Below, one piece after another: positions 49,527 to 58,231 of a DNA stretch of 64,000 nucleotides (position 1 is its first letter; each line of letters starts with the position of its first letter). The position numbers were made by a program, and so were the translations under genes. Under the pieces are notes generated by a model, which saw only the letters and a program-made list of their open reading frames with translations, did not search any database and was not told the origin of the DNA. The DNA is taken from assembly GCA_958435945.1 (NCBI GenBank), contig CAUBIC010000015.1, forward strand, positions 1-64,000. Direction: 5' to 3'. This DNA comes from an uncultured Collinsella sp. Its GTDB lineage: Bacteria; Actinomycetota; Coriobacteriia; Coriobacteriales; Coriobacteriaceae.

Positions 49527-50938
49527 TATCCGATCGCTCCTTCCATCTCGAGCTTGATCAGGTTGTTCATCTCGACGGCGTACTCAAGCGGCAGCTCCTT
49601 GGAGACCGGGTTGGCAAAGCCGTTGACGATCATGGTGCGGGCCTCTTCCTCCGAGATGCCGCGGCTCATCAGGTAGAACACCTTGTCGTCGCCGATGCGG
49701 CCGATGGTGGCCTCGTGGCCGATGTCGACGTTCTTGGCGCGGATGTCCATGGCGGGGATGGTATCGGAGCGGCTCTGGTCGTCGAGCATCAGCGACTGGC
49801 AGCTCACGGTTGCTTTGGAACCTTCGGCCTTAGGCGTGGCCACGATGGAGCTGCGGAAGGTCTGGATGCCGCCGCTCTTGGAGATACCCTTGGTCTCGAC
49901 GGTCGCCGAGGTATCGGGTGCGTTGAGCACGACCTTGCAGCCGGTATCGAGGTTCTGGCCGGCGCCGGCAAAGGTAATGCCGGTAAAGCTCGAGCGGGCG
50001 CGACGGCCGTTGAGCACGCTCATGGGGTAGAGGTAGCCCACGTGGCTGCCGAAGGAGCCGCTGATCCACTCGATGTCGCCATCCTCGTCCACGCGCGCAC
50101 GCTTGGTGTTGAGGTTGTACATGTTCTTGGACCAGTTCTCGATAGTCGAGTAGCGCAGATGCGCGCGCTTGCCCACAAACAGCTCGACAGCGCCTGCGTG
50201 GAGGTTGGCCACGTTGTACTTGGGTGCGGAGCAGCCCTCGATAAAGTGCAGGTCGGCGTCGTCCTCGACGATGATGAGCGTGTGCTCAAACTGGCCGGCG
50301 CCCTTGGCGTTGAGGCGGAAGTAGCTCTGCAGCGGAAAATCGAGCTTGGTGCCCTTGGGCACGTAGACAAACGAGCCGCCCGACCACACGGCGCCGTGCA
50401 GGGCCGCAAACTTGTGGTCGGTGGGCGGGATGAGCGTCATAAACTTCTCGTGGATGAGCGGCTCCCACTGCGGGTCGTGCAGGGCCTCTTCGATGCCGGA
50501 GTAGACGATGCCCATCTTGGACGCGGTGTCCTGCATGTTGTGGTAGACGAGCTCGGAGTCGTACTGCGCGCCGACGCCCGCCAGGTAGCTGCGCTCGGCC
50601 TCGGGGATACCCAGGCGCTCAAAGGTGTTCTTGATGTCGTCGGGCACCGACTCCCAGTCGTGCTTTTGGTCGGTGTTGGGCTTGACGTAGGTGACGATGT
50701 TGTCCATGTCCAGGCCCTCGATGGAGGGGCCCCACGTCGGATTGGGGAAGCGGTTAAAGATCTCGAGGGATTTGAGGCGCAGGTCGAGCATCCACTGCGG
50801 CTCGTCCTTCTTGGCGCTGATCTCGCGCACGATGTCGGGCGTGATGCCGGCGTCGAGGCGCTCGAATCCCTCCTCGCCATAGGTGAAGTCGTAGAGGCTG
50901 CGGTCGATGTCCGCGACCTCGGTGCGGTTCTTGGTCAT
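49526..50938 (-). CDS. sufB: Fe-S assembly scaffold SufB
   Basis: 470 aa, full length. Conserved stretches: GVGAQYDSELVYHNMQ, GGSFVYVPKGTKLDFPLQSY, the cluster-building region EGCSAPKYNVANLHAGAVEL and GHEATIGRIGDDKVFYLMSR at the C-terminus. It assembles the nascent cluster within SufBC2D using sulfur from SufS/SufU. It lies 12 bp after sufC. It is the most conserved member of the operon. Confidence 0.95.
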   Translation of the reverse strand: MTKNRTEVADIDRSLYDFTYGEEGFERLDAGITPDIVREISAKKDEPQWMLDLRLKSLEIFNRFPNPTWGPSIEGLDMDNIVTYVKPNTDQKHDWESVPDDIKNTFERLGIPEAERSYLAGVGAQYDSELVYHNMQDTASKMGIVYSGIEEALHDPQWEPLIHEKFMTLIPPTDHKFAALHGAVWSGGSFVYVPKGTKLDFPLQSYFRLNAKGAGQFEHTLIIVEDDADLHFIEGCSAPKYNVANLHAGAVELFVGKRAHLRYSTIENWSKNMYNLNTKRARVDEDGDIEWISGSFGSHVGYLYPMSVLNGRRARSSFTGITFAGAGQNLDTGCKVVLNAPDTSATVETKGISKSGGIQTFRSSIVATPKAEGSKATVSCQSLMLDDQSRSDTIPAMDIRAKNVDIGHEATIGRIGDDKVFYLMSRGISEEEARTMIVNGFANPVSKELPLEYAVEMNNLIKLEMEGAIG

Positions 50939-50950
50939 TGCGTCGCCCCT

Positions 50951-51751
50951 TTACGCCTGCTGCTCGGCAGCGGCGGCTTCGGCCTTGGCGTGCTGCTCGG
51001 CGGCCTCGCGCTCGAAGGTCTCAAAACCGTTCTTGTCGATCCAGGGGATCAGCGAGGCGTCGTCCTCGCGCACGATTTGGCCTTTGACCATAACGTGGAC
51101 GCGGTCGACATCCAGGTGCTCCAGGATGCGCGTGTTGTGCGTGATGATGAGCATGGAGCCGTCGCAGCTCTTGCGGTAGGCGTCCATGCCATGGCTGACG
51201 GTGGACAGGGCGTCGACGTCCAGGCCCGAGTCGGTTTCGTCCAGGATGGCGAGCTTAGGCTGCAGCAGCAGAAGCTGGAGCATCTCGACCTTCTTTTTCT
51301 CGCCGCCCGAGAAGCCCACGCCCAGCTCGCGGTTGAGGTAGGCGGTGTCCATGTTGAGCTCTGCCGCGAGCTCCTTGACGCGCCGGCGGAACTCCTTGCC
51401 CTTCATCTCCAGGCCGGGGCGGCCGGCGATGCTGGCACGCAAAAAGCTCGACAGCGGCACGCCCGGGATCTCGACCGGGGCCTGGAAGCTCAGGAACAGG
51501 CCGGCGCGCGAGCGCTTGTCGGTGGTGAGCTCGGTGATGTCCTGGCCGTCAAAGACGATGCGGCCGTCGTTGACGGTATAGACAGGGTCGCCCATGACCA
51601 GGTGGCCGAGGGTGGACTTGCCGGCGCCGTTGGGTCCCATCAGCACGTGGGTCTCGCCGGCGGCGACGTTGAGGTTGACGTTGTGGAGGATGGTCTTCTC
51701 GTCCACGGAGGCGGTCAGACCTTCGATGGAAAGCAGCGGATTTGCGCTCAT
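50951..51751 (-). CDS. sufC: Fe-S assembly ATPase SufC
   Basis: 266 aa ABC-type ATPase. Walker A MGPNGAGKSTLG (~residue 37), signature GFSGGEKKKVEML (~150) and Walker B LAILDETDSGLD (~170) are intact. Its ATP cycle reshapes SufB-SufD during cluster assembly. It ends in an Ala/Glu/Gln-rich tail (~20 residues) beyond the usual end. The start is at 51751 with GAGAGGGA; an upstream ATG at 51781 is less well placed. It is the first gene of sufCBDSU. Confidence 0.95.
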   Translation of the reverse strand: MSANPLLSIEGLTASVDEKTILHNVNLNVAAGETHVLMGPNGAGKSTLGHLVMGDPVYTVNDGRIVFDGQDITELTTDKRSRAGLFLSFQAPVEIPGVPLSSFLRASIAGRPGLEMKGKEFRRRVKELAAELNMDTAYLNRELGVGFSGGEKKKVEMLQLLLLQPKLAILDETDSGLDVDALSTVSHGMDAYRKSCDGSMLIITHNTRILEHLDVDRVHVMVKGQIVREDDASLIPWIDKNGFETFEREAAEQHAKAEAAAAEQQA

Positions 51752-51835
51752 GCTGTCCCTCTCTGTATATGGTGTACTCATAGGTGTACTAAACCCTAGG
51801 AATCTTCTCGGAATAAAGTTACTATGGGTTCGGCG

Positions 51836-51859
51836 TTAGTCAAGGGAAAACCCGACTAA
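51836..51859. promoter_or_regulatory. probable Rrf2 operator over the suf promoter
   Basis: TTAGTC (51836-51841) and GACTAA (51854-51859) are exact inverted repeats with an inner GGG-AAAA-CCC. The minus-strand TTGACT, a likely -35 box for sufC, overlaps the palindrome, so a bound dimer would block polymerase. Confidence 0.65.
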
Positions 51860-51924
51860 TCCACTCGACTTTTTAGATGTGGGACATAATAATCAGGTTT
51901 GTTTGCCCCGCGTGCATAAGATTT

Positions 51925-51952
51925 GGGACAAATAGGCCTGGTATTTTGTCCC
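51925..51952. promoter_or_regulatory. palindrome upstream of the Rrf2 gene
   Basis: GGGACAAA (51925-51932) and TTTGTCCC (51945-51952) are perfect inverted repeats 22 bases before the start codon. A third GGGACA lies at 51880. This could be an autoregulatory site. Confidence 0.55.
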
Positions 51953-51973
51953 GGCAACGATGAGAGGGTAGGT

Positions 51974-52405
51974 ATGCTCATTTCTTCTAAGGGCCGCTAT
52001 GCCCTCCGGCTGATGATCTATATCGCGGCGTTGGGCGACGCCGAAGGCATGATTGCCCTGCGCGAGGTCGCCGACCGCGAGCATATCTCGCAAAAGTACT
52101 TGGAGCAGCTGGTTCGTCCGCTTATGAAGTCGGGCCTGCTTAAGAGCGTGCGCGGCAAGGGCGGCGGCTACATGATGGCCAAGGACCCCTCCGAGGTGCG
52201 TGCCGGCGACATCCTGCGTGCCGTCGAGGGCAGCACGGCTCCGGTGGCGTGCGATGGCATCGACAACAGCTGTACCCGTAGTGATCTGTGCTCAACGGTC
52301 AAGTTCTGGCGCGGGCTGGACGACGTGATTGAAAAGTACGTCGACGGCGTGACGTTGGCCGACCTAGCCGCCGTCCCCGAGATCAACTTTGACATTAAGC
52401 TGTAG
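51974..52405 (+). CDS. Rrf2 family Fe-S regulator (IscR/SufR-like)
   Basis: 143 aa winged-helix regulator. The recognition region EVADREHISQKYLEQLVRPL and wing VRGKGGGYMMAK match IscR. The C-terminal CDGIDNSCTRSDLC supplies three cysteines that in relatives hold a 2Fe-2S cluster. It is divergent from sufCBDSU, with two palindromes between, so feedback control of cluster assembly is the natural reading. The start is at 51974 after GAGAGGGTAGGT. Nine bases after its stop a nucleotidyltransferase gene begins. Confidence 0.9.
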   Translation: MLISSKGRYALRLMIYIAALGDAEGMIALREVADREHISQKYLEQLVRPLMKSGLLKSVRGKGGGYMMAKDPSEVRAGDILRAVEGSTAPVACDGIDNSCTRSDLCSTVKFWRGLDDVIEKYVDGVTLADLAAVPEINFDIKL

Positions 52406-52413
52406 GGCTGCAA

Positions 52414-52701
52414 ATGGCATCTCTCGACAAGGTGTATAAGCAAATCGAAGTTTTTGCTCGGGAATGTGACGCCGAGAAGGTCGTGTTGTTTGGTTCTCGT
52501 GCTCGAGGCGACAACTTACCCAAGAGCGATATTGACATCGCCGTAGCAGGTTGTCGGGATTTCGGCCGTTTCTCATATTTGATCGAGGAGCGTCTTGATA
52601 CTCTTTTAGATGTAGATGTCGTCAATCTCGACGAGTCCTTGTCGCAGCAATTGCTCGATGAAATTGCCAGGGATGGTGTGATTCTGTATGAAAAAATATG
52701 A
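52414..52701 (+). CDS. minimal nucleotidyltransferase (MNT/HI0073 type)
   Basis: 95 aa. The polymerase-beta signature GSRARGDNLPKSDIDIAV (residues ~27-44) with a third aspartate in LDVDVVNLDE defines an active-looking MNT domain. Such proteins pair with a HEPN-like partner and in characterised cases AMPylate the toxin. It starts 8 bp after the Rrf2 gene and overlaps the next gene by 14 bp. The ribosome binding site is weak, consistent with coupling. AT content is higher than in the suf genes, hinting at separate ancestry. Confidence 0.88.
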   Translation: MASLDKVYKQIEVFARECDAEKVVLFGSRARGDNLPKSDIDIAVAGCRDFGRFSYLIEERLDTLLDVDVVNLDESLSQQLLDEIARDGVILYEKI

Positions 52702-53107
52702 GAACTTTGCCAGTGCCTTGGCGAATCTTGAGGATGCGCCCAATCAGGATCTCAACAATGATTTTGTTCAGAGTGGATTGATTAATAAGTTCAATCTTCA
52801 ATTTGAACTGAGCTGGAAGCTCCTCAAGCGTCTGCTCGAGTATGAGGGCGCCACGCTTGCTGCGTCGGGGTCTCCTCGTGCCATCTTGAAGGAGTCCTAC
52901 CGATTCTATGACTTTATTGATGAGGCAGCCTGGCTAGATATGCTCAGAGACCGCAATACGAACGTCCATATCTACGACAACAAGCTCGCTCAAGATTTGA
53001 TTCAGCGCATCTTGGACGTCTATATCCCTGCTTTCTGCCAGTTGAGGGACGGGCTGATGGAGCGTTACGGCGAGCTTCTGTTGGCGCCTGACGACCAGTT
53101 TGTTTAA
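52688..53107 (+). CDS. HI0074 family nucleotidyltransferase-associated protein
   Basis: 139 aa helical bundle. The family signature LQFELSWKLLKRLLEYEG and the RDRNTNVHIYD segment (Arg...His, HEPN-like RxxxxH in relaxed form) are visible. It forms a heterodimer or tetramer with the MNT protein encoded just upstream (14 bp overlap). The pair may be a toxin-antitoxin-like unit or a nucleotide-modifying enzyme. No toxicity can be read from sequence. The following 128 bp contain only the next gene's ribosome binding site. Confidence 0.87.
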   Translation: MKKYENFASALANLEDAPNQDLNNDFVQSGLINKFNLQFELSWKLLKRLLEYEGATLAASGSPRAILKESYRFYDFIDEAAWLDMLRDRNTNVHIYDNKLAQDLIQRILDVYIPAFCQLRDGLMERYGELLLAPDDQFV

Positions 53108-53235
53108 TTCCTTAAGATTTCGCGGAGGGTTGTTGCCGTTTACCGAGGGGTTGTTGTGCAACAACGGGCGAGCTGGGATACTTAGATTCATCTTTGCAAA
53201 CTGCACTTTAACTACACCAATGCAGGGAGGATCTT

Positions 53236-54990
53236 ATGCAGCCCAAGCATTCCGCGATTGTGGCGGGCCTGACGCTGGCGCTTTCGTTTGGCGCCGTTGC
53301 CGCGCCTGTGACTGCTGTTGCCGAGGAGCCCGCGCCGGGTGTTGCCTCGGATGCCACCGATATCGATAAGGGCCTTTACACCCAGCAGTCTTTTTCGGGC
53401 GTGCTGAGGTCGGTTCAGGGGGTCTCGTTTGTCAACGTGACTGCCGAGATGAAGTACTTCACCAAATACGAGAGCCATGGCAACTATAACCAGGGCTTTT
53501 CGTATGGCGATGGCTATAACGCGCTAGGCTATTACCAGTTCGACCGCCGTTGGTCGCTTGTTCCGTTTATGAAACAGGTCTACAACTACGATTCTGCTAA
53601 GTACGGCATGCTTAAGGCCGCGATCGATCACGGCAGTGAGATTTCCAACGCGAACAACCCCATGTATGCGAACGGCCAGCTCACCGAGCTGGGTCGTATT
53701 GCGCAGGAGGCCTTCCAGGGTGCTTATAACACCGACCCTGCTGAGTTCTCGGCACTGCAGGATGCGTATGCGTACAACTCGTACTATGCGGTGACCGAGG
53801 CGTGGCTCAAGAGTGCTCTCGGCATTGATATCTCCGGCCGCGCCGACTGTGTTAAGGGCATGGTGTGGAGTATTACCAACATGTGCGGCACCGGTGGCTG
53901 CAGAGACTTCTTCCGCTGGGCAAACCTTTCCAACAGCATGACGGACCGCGAGTTTGTGACGGCGCTTTCCAACAGCGTGGTCGATAACGTGGCGACCAAG
54001 TATGCAAGCCAGCCCCAGTATCATGAGGGCTGGAAGAACCGCTACCGCAATGAGCTCAAGGATTGCCTGGTCTATATTGCCGAGGACGAGGCTGCCGCGG
54101 CAACGCCTGTGGAGCCCGTGCAGCCCGAGCCCACGCCGGCGCCTGGTCCGAGCATGGCGCCTGCTGCTCCCGCCGCACCGACGCCTGGTACCGATGACGG
54201 TGCGGGCGACGATAATGATACGGATGCGCCCTCGACCGATACTGACGGCGATGGCTCTGCTGGTGGCACTACCAACGACGGCTCTTCCTCGAGCGGCTCC
54301 GATTCGAACGGCTCTGCTGCGGGCGATTCGTCTTCAAGCTCTGCCGGCAATACGGGCAGCGCCGCCTCTGGTTCGACCGACGCTGGTTCCTCTGACTCTT
54401 CCACTGGCTCGAGCGAATCTTCCGCCGATACTGGTTCTAGCAATGACTCTAACTCTGACGCCGCTTCTGATTCCGGTGCTTCCAAGGACGACTCGAATAA
54501 GGCGCCGGACGCGCCCGTTATTTCGACGGACAAGAGGCCCTCTTTCGTTGTGCAGCTTGGCTATACGTTTGGTTCCTCGCTGATGGCTGGCGCAAGCAGC
54601 TTGTCTCCTGACAAGAACAATTCTGATCAGACTTCCACGGAAAAGGCCGAGGCCGCAAAGGGCGACTCCAAGGACGATGATTCCGAGAAGACCGAGTCCG
54701 ATAAGAGTACTAGCTCTGAGGAAAAGGGCGAGAAGTCCGCTCAAAAGAAGGACGAGGAAAAGGGCAACGCCGACAACCAGAACCAGGAGCAAAATGGCTC
54801 TAAAACGGTGACCACCACGACCACGACCAAGTCTTCGGGCGGCAACATGCCCAAGACGGGCGACCTTATCGTGATGGCGAGCCTTGCCAGTGCAAGTTTG
54901 GCTACGCTTGGTGCCACGTCTATTGTGAGTGGCAAGCATAAGCTCGATCAGCAGAATAAGACTGCTGGTGAGGACGGTTCTGAGGAGTAG
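53236..54990 (+). CDS. wall-anchored lysozyme-like protein with LPXTG-type signal
   Basis: 584 aa. A signal peptide (residues 1-~30, cleavage after AVAEE-like AVA) is followed by a lysozyme-like domain (~75-275) with KYESHGNYNQGFSYGD, where the glutamate could be catalytic, and a Cys-containing NMCGTGGCRDFF. A Pro/Ala linker, a Ser/Gly/Asp-rich stalk (~330-430), a Lys/Glu-rich region and the sorting signal NMPKTGD with a hydrophobic segment and charged tail complete it. It would be attached by sortase and may cleave peptidoglycan. AGGGAGGA precedes the ATG. Enzyme activity is inferred. Confidence 0.8.
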   Translation: MQPKHSAIVAGLTLALSFGAVAAPVTAVAEEPAPGVASDATDIDKGLYTQQSFSGVLRSVQGVSFVNVTAEMKYFTKYESHGNYNQGFSYGDGYNALGYYQFDRRWSLVPFMKQVYNYDSAKYGMLKAAIDHGSEISNANNPMYANGQLTELGRIAQEAFQGAYNTDPAEFSALQDAYAYNSYYAVTEAWLKSALGIDISGRADCVKGMVWSITNMCGTGGCRDFFRWANLSNSMTDREFVTALSNSVVDNVATKYASQPQYHEGWKNRYRNELKDCLVYIAEDEAAAATPVEPVQPEPTPAPGPSMAPAAPAAPTPGTDDGAGDDNDTDAPSTDTDGDGSAGGTTNDGSSSSGSDSNGSAAGDSSSSSAGNTGSAASGSTDAGSSDSSTGSSESSADTGSSNDSNSDAASDSGASKDDSNKAPDAPVISTDKRPSFVVQLGYTFGSSLMAGASSLSPDKNNSDQTSTEKAEAAKGDSKDDDSEKTESDKSTSSEEKGEKSAQKKDEEKGNADNQNQEQNGSKTVTTTTTTKSSGGNMPKTGDLIVMASLASASLATLGATSIVSGKHKLDQQNKTAGEDGSEE

Positions 54991-55022
54991 CCCCTCGGTT
55001 GTCAGATAGCTAAAGAGTTGGG

Positions 55023-55059
55023 ACGGGGCCCGGTGCGAATGCATCGGGCCCCGTTTTGT
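55023..55059 (+). terminator. terminator after the wall-protein gene
   Basis: ACGGGGCCCGGTGC pairs with GCATCGGGCCCCGT around GAAT (one G-T pair), followed by TTTGTTG. Confidence 0.88.
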
Positions 55060-55192
55060 TGTGCAACGATTAGTTATGCCCCCTCACACCCCATGTTGCT
55101 ACCGTTGCCCGATCTGTTTGTGTACCGACATCAGTACGTGCGAGGCGATCATTACAATTGACATCATGCTGTGATTTAAGGGGAACGTTGCG

Positions 55193-56989
55193 ATGTCTGA
55201 ACAGGCAAATAATGGTTGTGCTGCCGGCTTTGGCGTGCGTCTAATCGGCTGTACCGACGATGTGGTTTTGCCCATCGGCATGTACGACTATGCGGAGGCT
55301 CTTGGTTGCTGCACGCTGGTCGACAAGACCATGTTTATTGCCGATATGCTGGATTGCGATGCGTCCGTTATGGTGTGCTGCCGACCCGAGGGTTTTGGCA
55401 AGAGCATGAACTTGTCGATGCTCAAGGCTTTTCTGGAGCGTCCCGCAGTCGGTCGCGCCGGTCGGATTTCGTTTGCCGATACTCTGATTTGGGGTGCGGA
55501 CGGCGGGCGCTATCGGGACGAGTACGCCTGCTATCCGGTGATATCGCTGGACTTTTCTGGTGCTGCGAGGCGTGGCGCCGCTGTTGCCGACGTCGTGTGC
55601 GATGCTCTTTCGGGCGAATGCGCTCGTCTGTTGGCGCTCTTGGAAGCTCCGGATTTAGCTCGAGACAAGGTACGTCACATCGAACGCGTTGCGCGTGGCG
55701 TGGCGAGCGCGGACGAGGTTGACTCGGTGCTCGGTGTACTCATTGAGCTGCTGGAGATGGCCTGCGATGAGCAGGTTGTATTGCTCGTTGATGGGTGCGA
55801 CGCGGCGTGGTCGCCCAGTGCGAGCGCGAGGGACGCTTCCGGCGCCGGTCCGGCGGAGCTGCTCGATCGCGTGCTGTTCGACGCCATTGCCACCGCGGGC
55901 CATTCGCTACGGTTGACGTGTCTGATGGGGGAGCGTCCCGGTCCTGCCGAGGAGGCGCTTTCTTCGCGCAGCTGCTCGTATCGTCTTTCGACGCCCCTTT
56001 CGACGTGGTGCGACCGTTGGTTCGGCTTTTCGGATGCCGAGGTCGAGGCTCTGTTGAGTCATGCCGGACGCGAGGAATACCTGGATGAGGCGCGTGAATG
56101 GCTCGAGGGATATCGGTTTGGCAGGACCTATTGCTCGAGTCCGGCGCGTGTGATCGGTTTTCTGGACCGAGGCTGCACGGCGCCTGTGCGTGCCGACCTG
56201 TATGGGTATGCCGATTGCCTAAGTAGGGTAGTTGCCGGGTGGAATCTCGACCGCCTTTCGGTCTTGTTCGATTTGCTCGAGCCCCATGCATGCGTTGAGG
56301 TTCCAGTTTGTTTGGGCGCTGCGGGGCCAGAGACCTCGCCTGATGATGGCCTGTGGACGGCGCTGTATCTGTCCGGTTTCCTGACGACAGATATGACTGA
56401 GGAGTCGGAACATGGTGGTCGTCTCCGTGCTCTGCGGTTGCCCAATAACGAGCTTCGCCAGGCCTTTCGTCTGGTGATTATTGATTGGTTTGAGCGTGCT
56501 GCCAAGGACGTTCGAGACGTCGATACGTTTCGAGATGGGTTGTGCCGTGGGGACGAGGGTGCGGTGAAGCGGGCGTTAGAACGCATCCTGGGAGATGCGG
56601 GAATCGGTGCGAACAACCCAGATGCGCCGCTGCCATATCACCTGCTCTTGCAGGGACTCTGCTTTGGATTGCCGGGCTATGCCAATCCTGCCTCGAGGCG
56701 AAAGCGTGGCGCGGATCGCTGGGACATCCAGGTATTTCCTACGGGCACCGTGTTTGACGTGGCAGACACGATCGGCATGCTCGACGAGCGTCCGCTGATA
56801 ACGGTCAATATGATGTTTGACCCCGGTGTGAACGCGCTGGGCCTAGAGCTGCTGGCCGTTCAAGCGCTGCTCGACATAGAGCGCGACGGTATCGACAAGA
56901 TTCGCGTACCGCGACCCGGTGTGGGCCGCATGCGCTGGGGGTTCGGGTTTGACGGACAGCATGTGGCAGCGGTGTGCCAGCGGCTGTAG
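55193..56989 (+). CDS. AAA-ATPase-like / PD-(D/E)XK family protein, apparently degenerate
   Basis: 598 aa with the architecture of the AAA-ATPase-like plus DUF1703 group common in gut bacteria. The P-loop region CRPEGFGKSMNLSML (~residues 62-76) is kept. The Walker B, usually LIDEYD, reads LLVDGCDAAW, without the catalytic glutamate. In the C-terminal nuclease-like domain the usual D...ExK is not visible (WDIQVFPTG, then LITVNMMFD). The end GFGFDGQHVAAVCQRL keeps the family pattern. Several Cys are scattered through the protein. The role is unknown; a binding rather than catalytic function is plausible. A GGGGAA site precedes the ATG. Confidence 0.75.
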   Translation: MSEQANNGCAAGFGVRLIGCTDDVVLPIGMYDYAEALGCCTLVDKTMFIADMLDCDASVMVCCRPEGFGKSMNLSMLKAFLERPAVGRAGRISFADTLIWGADGGRYRDEYACYPVISLDFSGAARRGAAVADVVCDALSGECARLLALLEAPDLARDKVRHIERVARGVASADEVDSVLGVLIELLEMACDEQVVLLVDGCDAAWSPSASARDASGAGPAELLDRVLFDAIATAGHSLRLTCLMGERPGPAEEALSSRSCSYRLSTPLSTWCDRWFGFSDAEVEALLSHAGREEYLDEAREWLEGYRFGRTYCSSPARVIGFLDRGCTAPVRADLYGYADCLSRVVAGWNLDRLSVLFDLLEPHACVEVPVCLGAAGPETSPDDGLWTALYLSGFLTTDMTEESEHGGRLRALRLPNNELRQAFRLVIIDWFERAAKDVRDVDTFRDGLCRGDEGAVKRALERILGDAGIGANNPDAPLPYHLLLQGLCFGLPGYANPASRRKRGADRWDIQVFPTGTVFDVADTIGMLDERPLITVNMMFDPGVNALGLELLAVQALLDIERDGIDKIRVPRPGVGRMRWGFGFDGQHVAAVCQRL

Positions 56990-57016
56990 GGGCAGGTGAT
57001 ACTGTAAGTGTGCCCG

Positions 57017-58036
57017 CTACTCCGCGTCCTTCATAGGCGGCATGGGCTTCCAGTCGGGATCCTTGATAATCTTGCGGGCGTCTTTCATGCCGCGGCGCAG
57101 CGCTGGGATACCGGTCTTAAAGCATTTGTCGACCGCTGCCAGACGAATGAACTCCTTGCAGAAGGTCGCGGCATTGCCCAGACGGAACAGGATGGGGTGG
57201 TAGTCACCGTAGATCTGCATGTAGCGGGCCAAAAAGCCGCGATTGCGCATGATGTAGTAGCGGTTGGTGTCGCTCGTGGAGTTGAGCTGGCGTTTGCCGG
57301 CGATGTCCCAGTTAGAGACGGCGCGGGCGCGCTTGAGCACCACGTCGGCAACCACGGCGGCGGGGAAGTGCTGGCTCGCAACATAGCCGTAGCAGGCATC
57401 GTCGCCGTAGATGAAAAAGCGCGCATCGGGCAGGCCGATCTTGTCGACTACGCGACGCGAGAACAGGCCGCCTTCAAAACACAGCTGGTTCATGGCGCGG
57501 TAGCCCTCGGGGCCCAGGTCCCACTTAGCGATGGGGTTGGGGATACCGAGCGAAAGGATGAGCTGGTACTGCCAAAAGAAGGCACCGCCGTCGAAGTCCA
57601 GGCGCGAACCCTGGATAACGTCGTAGCGGTCGGTCCACTTTGCCAGGCGCTCGATGCCCTCCGGGATGACGAGCACGTCGTCGTCCATGACCCAGAACCA
57701 CTGGGCGCCCAAGTCGTAGGCGCACTTGGTGCCGGCGGAGAAGCCACCCGCGCCGCCACCGTTTTCAAGCTGCGGCGCGTAGATAACGCGGTCGGTGCCA
57801 CCCTTTGCGTCGGGCTGGTCGGTGTCGATGCCCCACAGGTTGGCGAGGCGCTCGTTGAATGCGACGCACATGGCTTCGGTCTCGCGCGAATTCTCGTTAT
57901 CGACGATCACAATGCGCCAGGGCACGGCCGTGAGCTCGGTCATAGAGTCGAACAGGTTGGCCAAGAGCTCCTGGCGCTTATAGGTGACGACAACGATGGC
58001 AAGCTTGTCGATGGGGGCGGGAAGGGTGGAAGTCAT
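57017..58036 (-). CDS. glycosyltransferase family 2 (galactofuranosyltransferase-like)
   Basis: 339 aa GT-A enzyme. KLAIVVVTYKRQELL at the N-terminus, then IVDNENS, NGGGAGGFSAG and the metal-binding WVMDDDV (~residue 120) are typical of GlfT-like GT2 members. ED-type residues lie in FIYGDDACYG. It probably adds a sugar to a lipid-linked cell-surface glycan in the cytoplasm. There is no TM segment. It is a lone minus-strand gene converging on the preceding gene with a 27-bp gap. Upstream to 58231 (195 bp) there is nothing distinctive. Confidence 0.85.
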   Translation of the reverse strand: MTSTLPAPIDKLAIVVVTYKRQELLANLFDSMTELTAVPWRIVIVDNENSRETEAMCVAFNERLANLWGIDTDQPDAKGGTDRVIYAPQLENGGGAGGFSAGTKCAYDLGAQWFWVMDDDVLVIPEGIERLAKWTDRYDVIQGSRLDFDGGAFFWQYQLILSLGIPNPIAKWDLGPEGYRAMNQLCFEGGLFSRRVVDKIGLPDARFFIYGDDACYGYVASQHFPAAVVADVVLKRARAVSNWDIAGKRQLNSTSDTNRYYIMRNRGFLARYMQIYGDYHPILFRLGNAATFCKEFIRLAAVDKCFKTGIPALRRGMKDARKIIKDPDWKPMPPMKDAE

Positions 58037-58231
58037 GAACTAGAATATCCTTTCGCGTGGGCAGCATTTCGGCCCTGCGGAATAAACAACGTGTCCCATT
58101 GGACATGACTATTGTAAGCGTAGGTAGGCGCCCGCGGTTAATGTTCCACTAATCACCAAGAACGTTTGCTACAAGCCTGGTTGACGTGCGTGCGCGGCGA
58201 GATTGCAAGCGCGCATTGTGGTATTACATAG

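Noticed and set aside
49715..51799. A 694-codon open frame antisense to sufB and sufC
   Set aside because: Shadow of two strongly conserved genes. Its translation matches no family and crosses the sufC-sufB boundary without any start signal.
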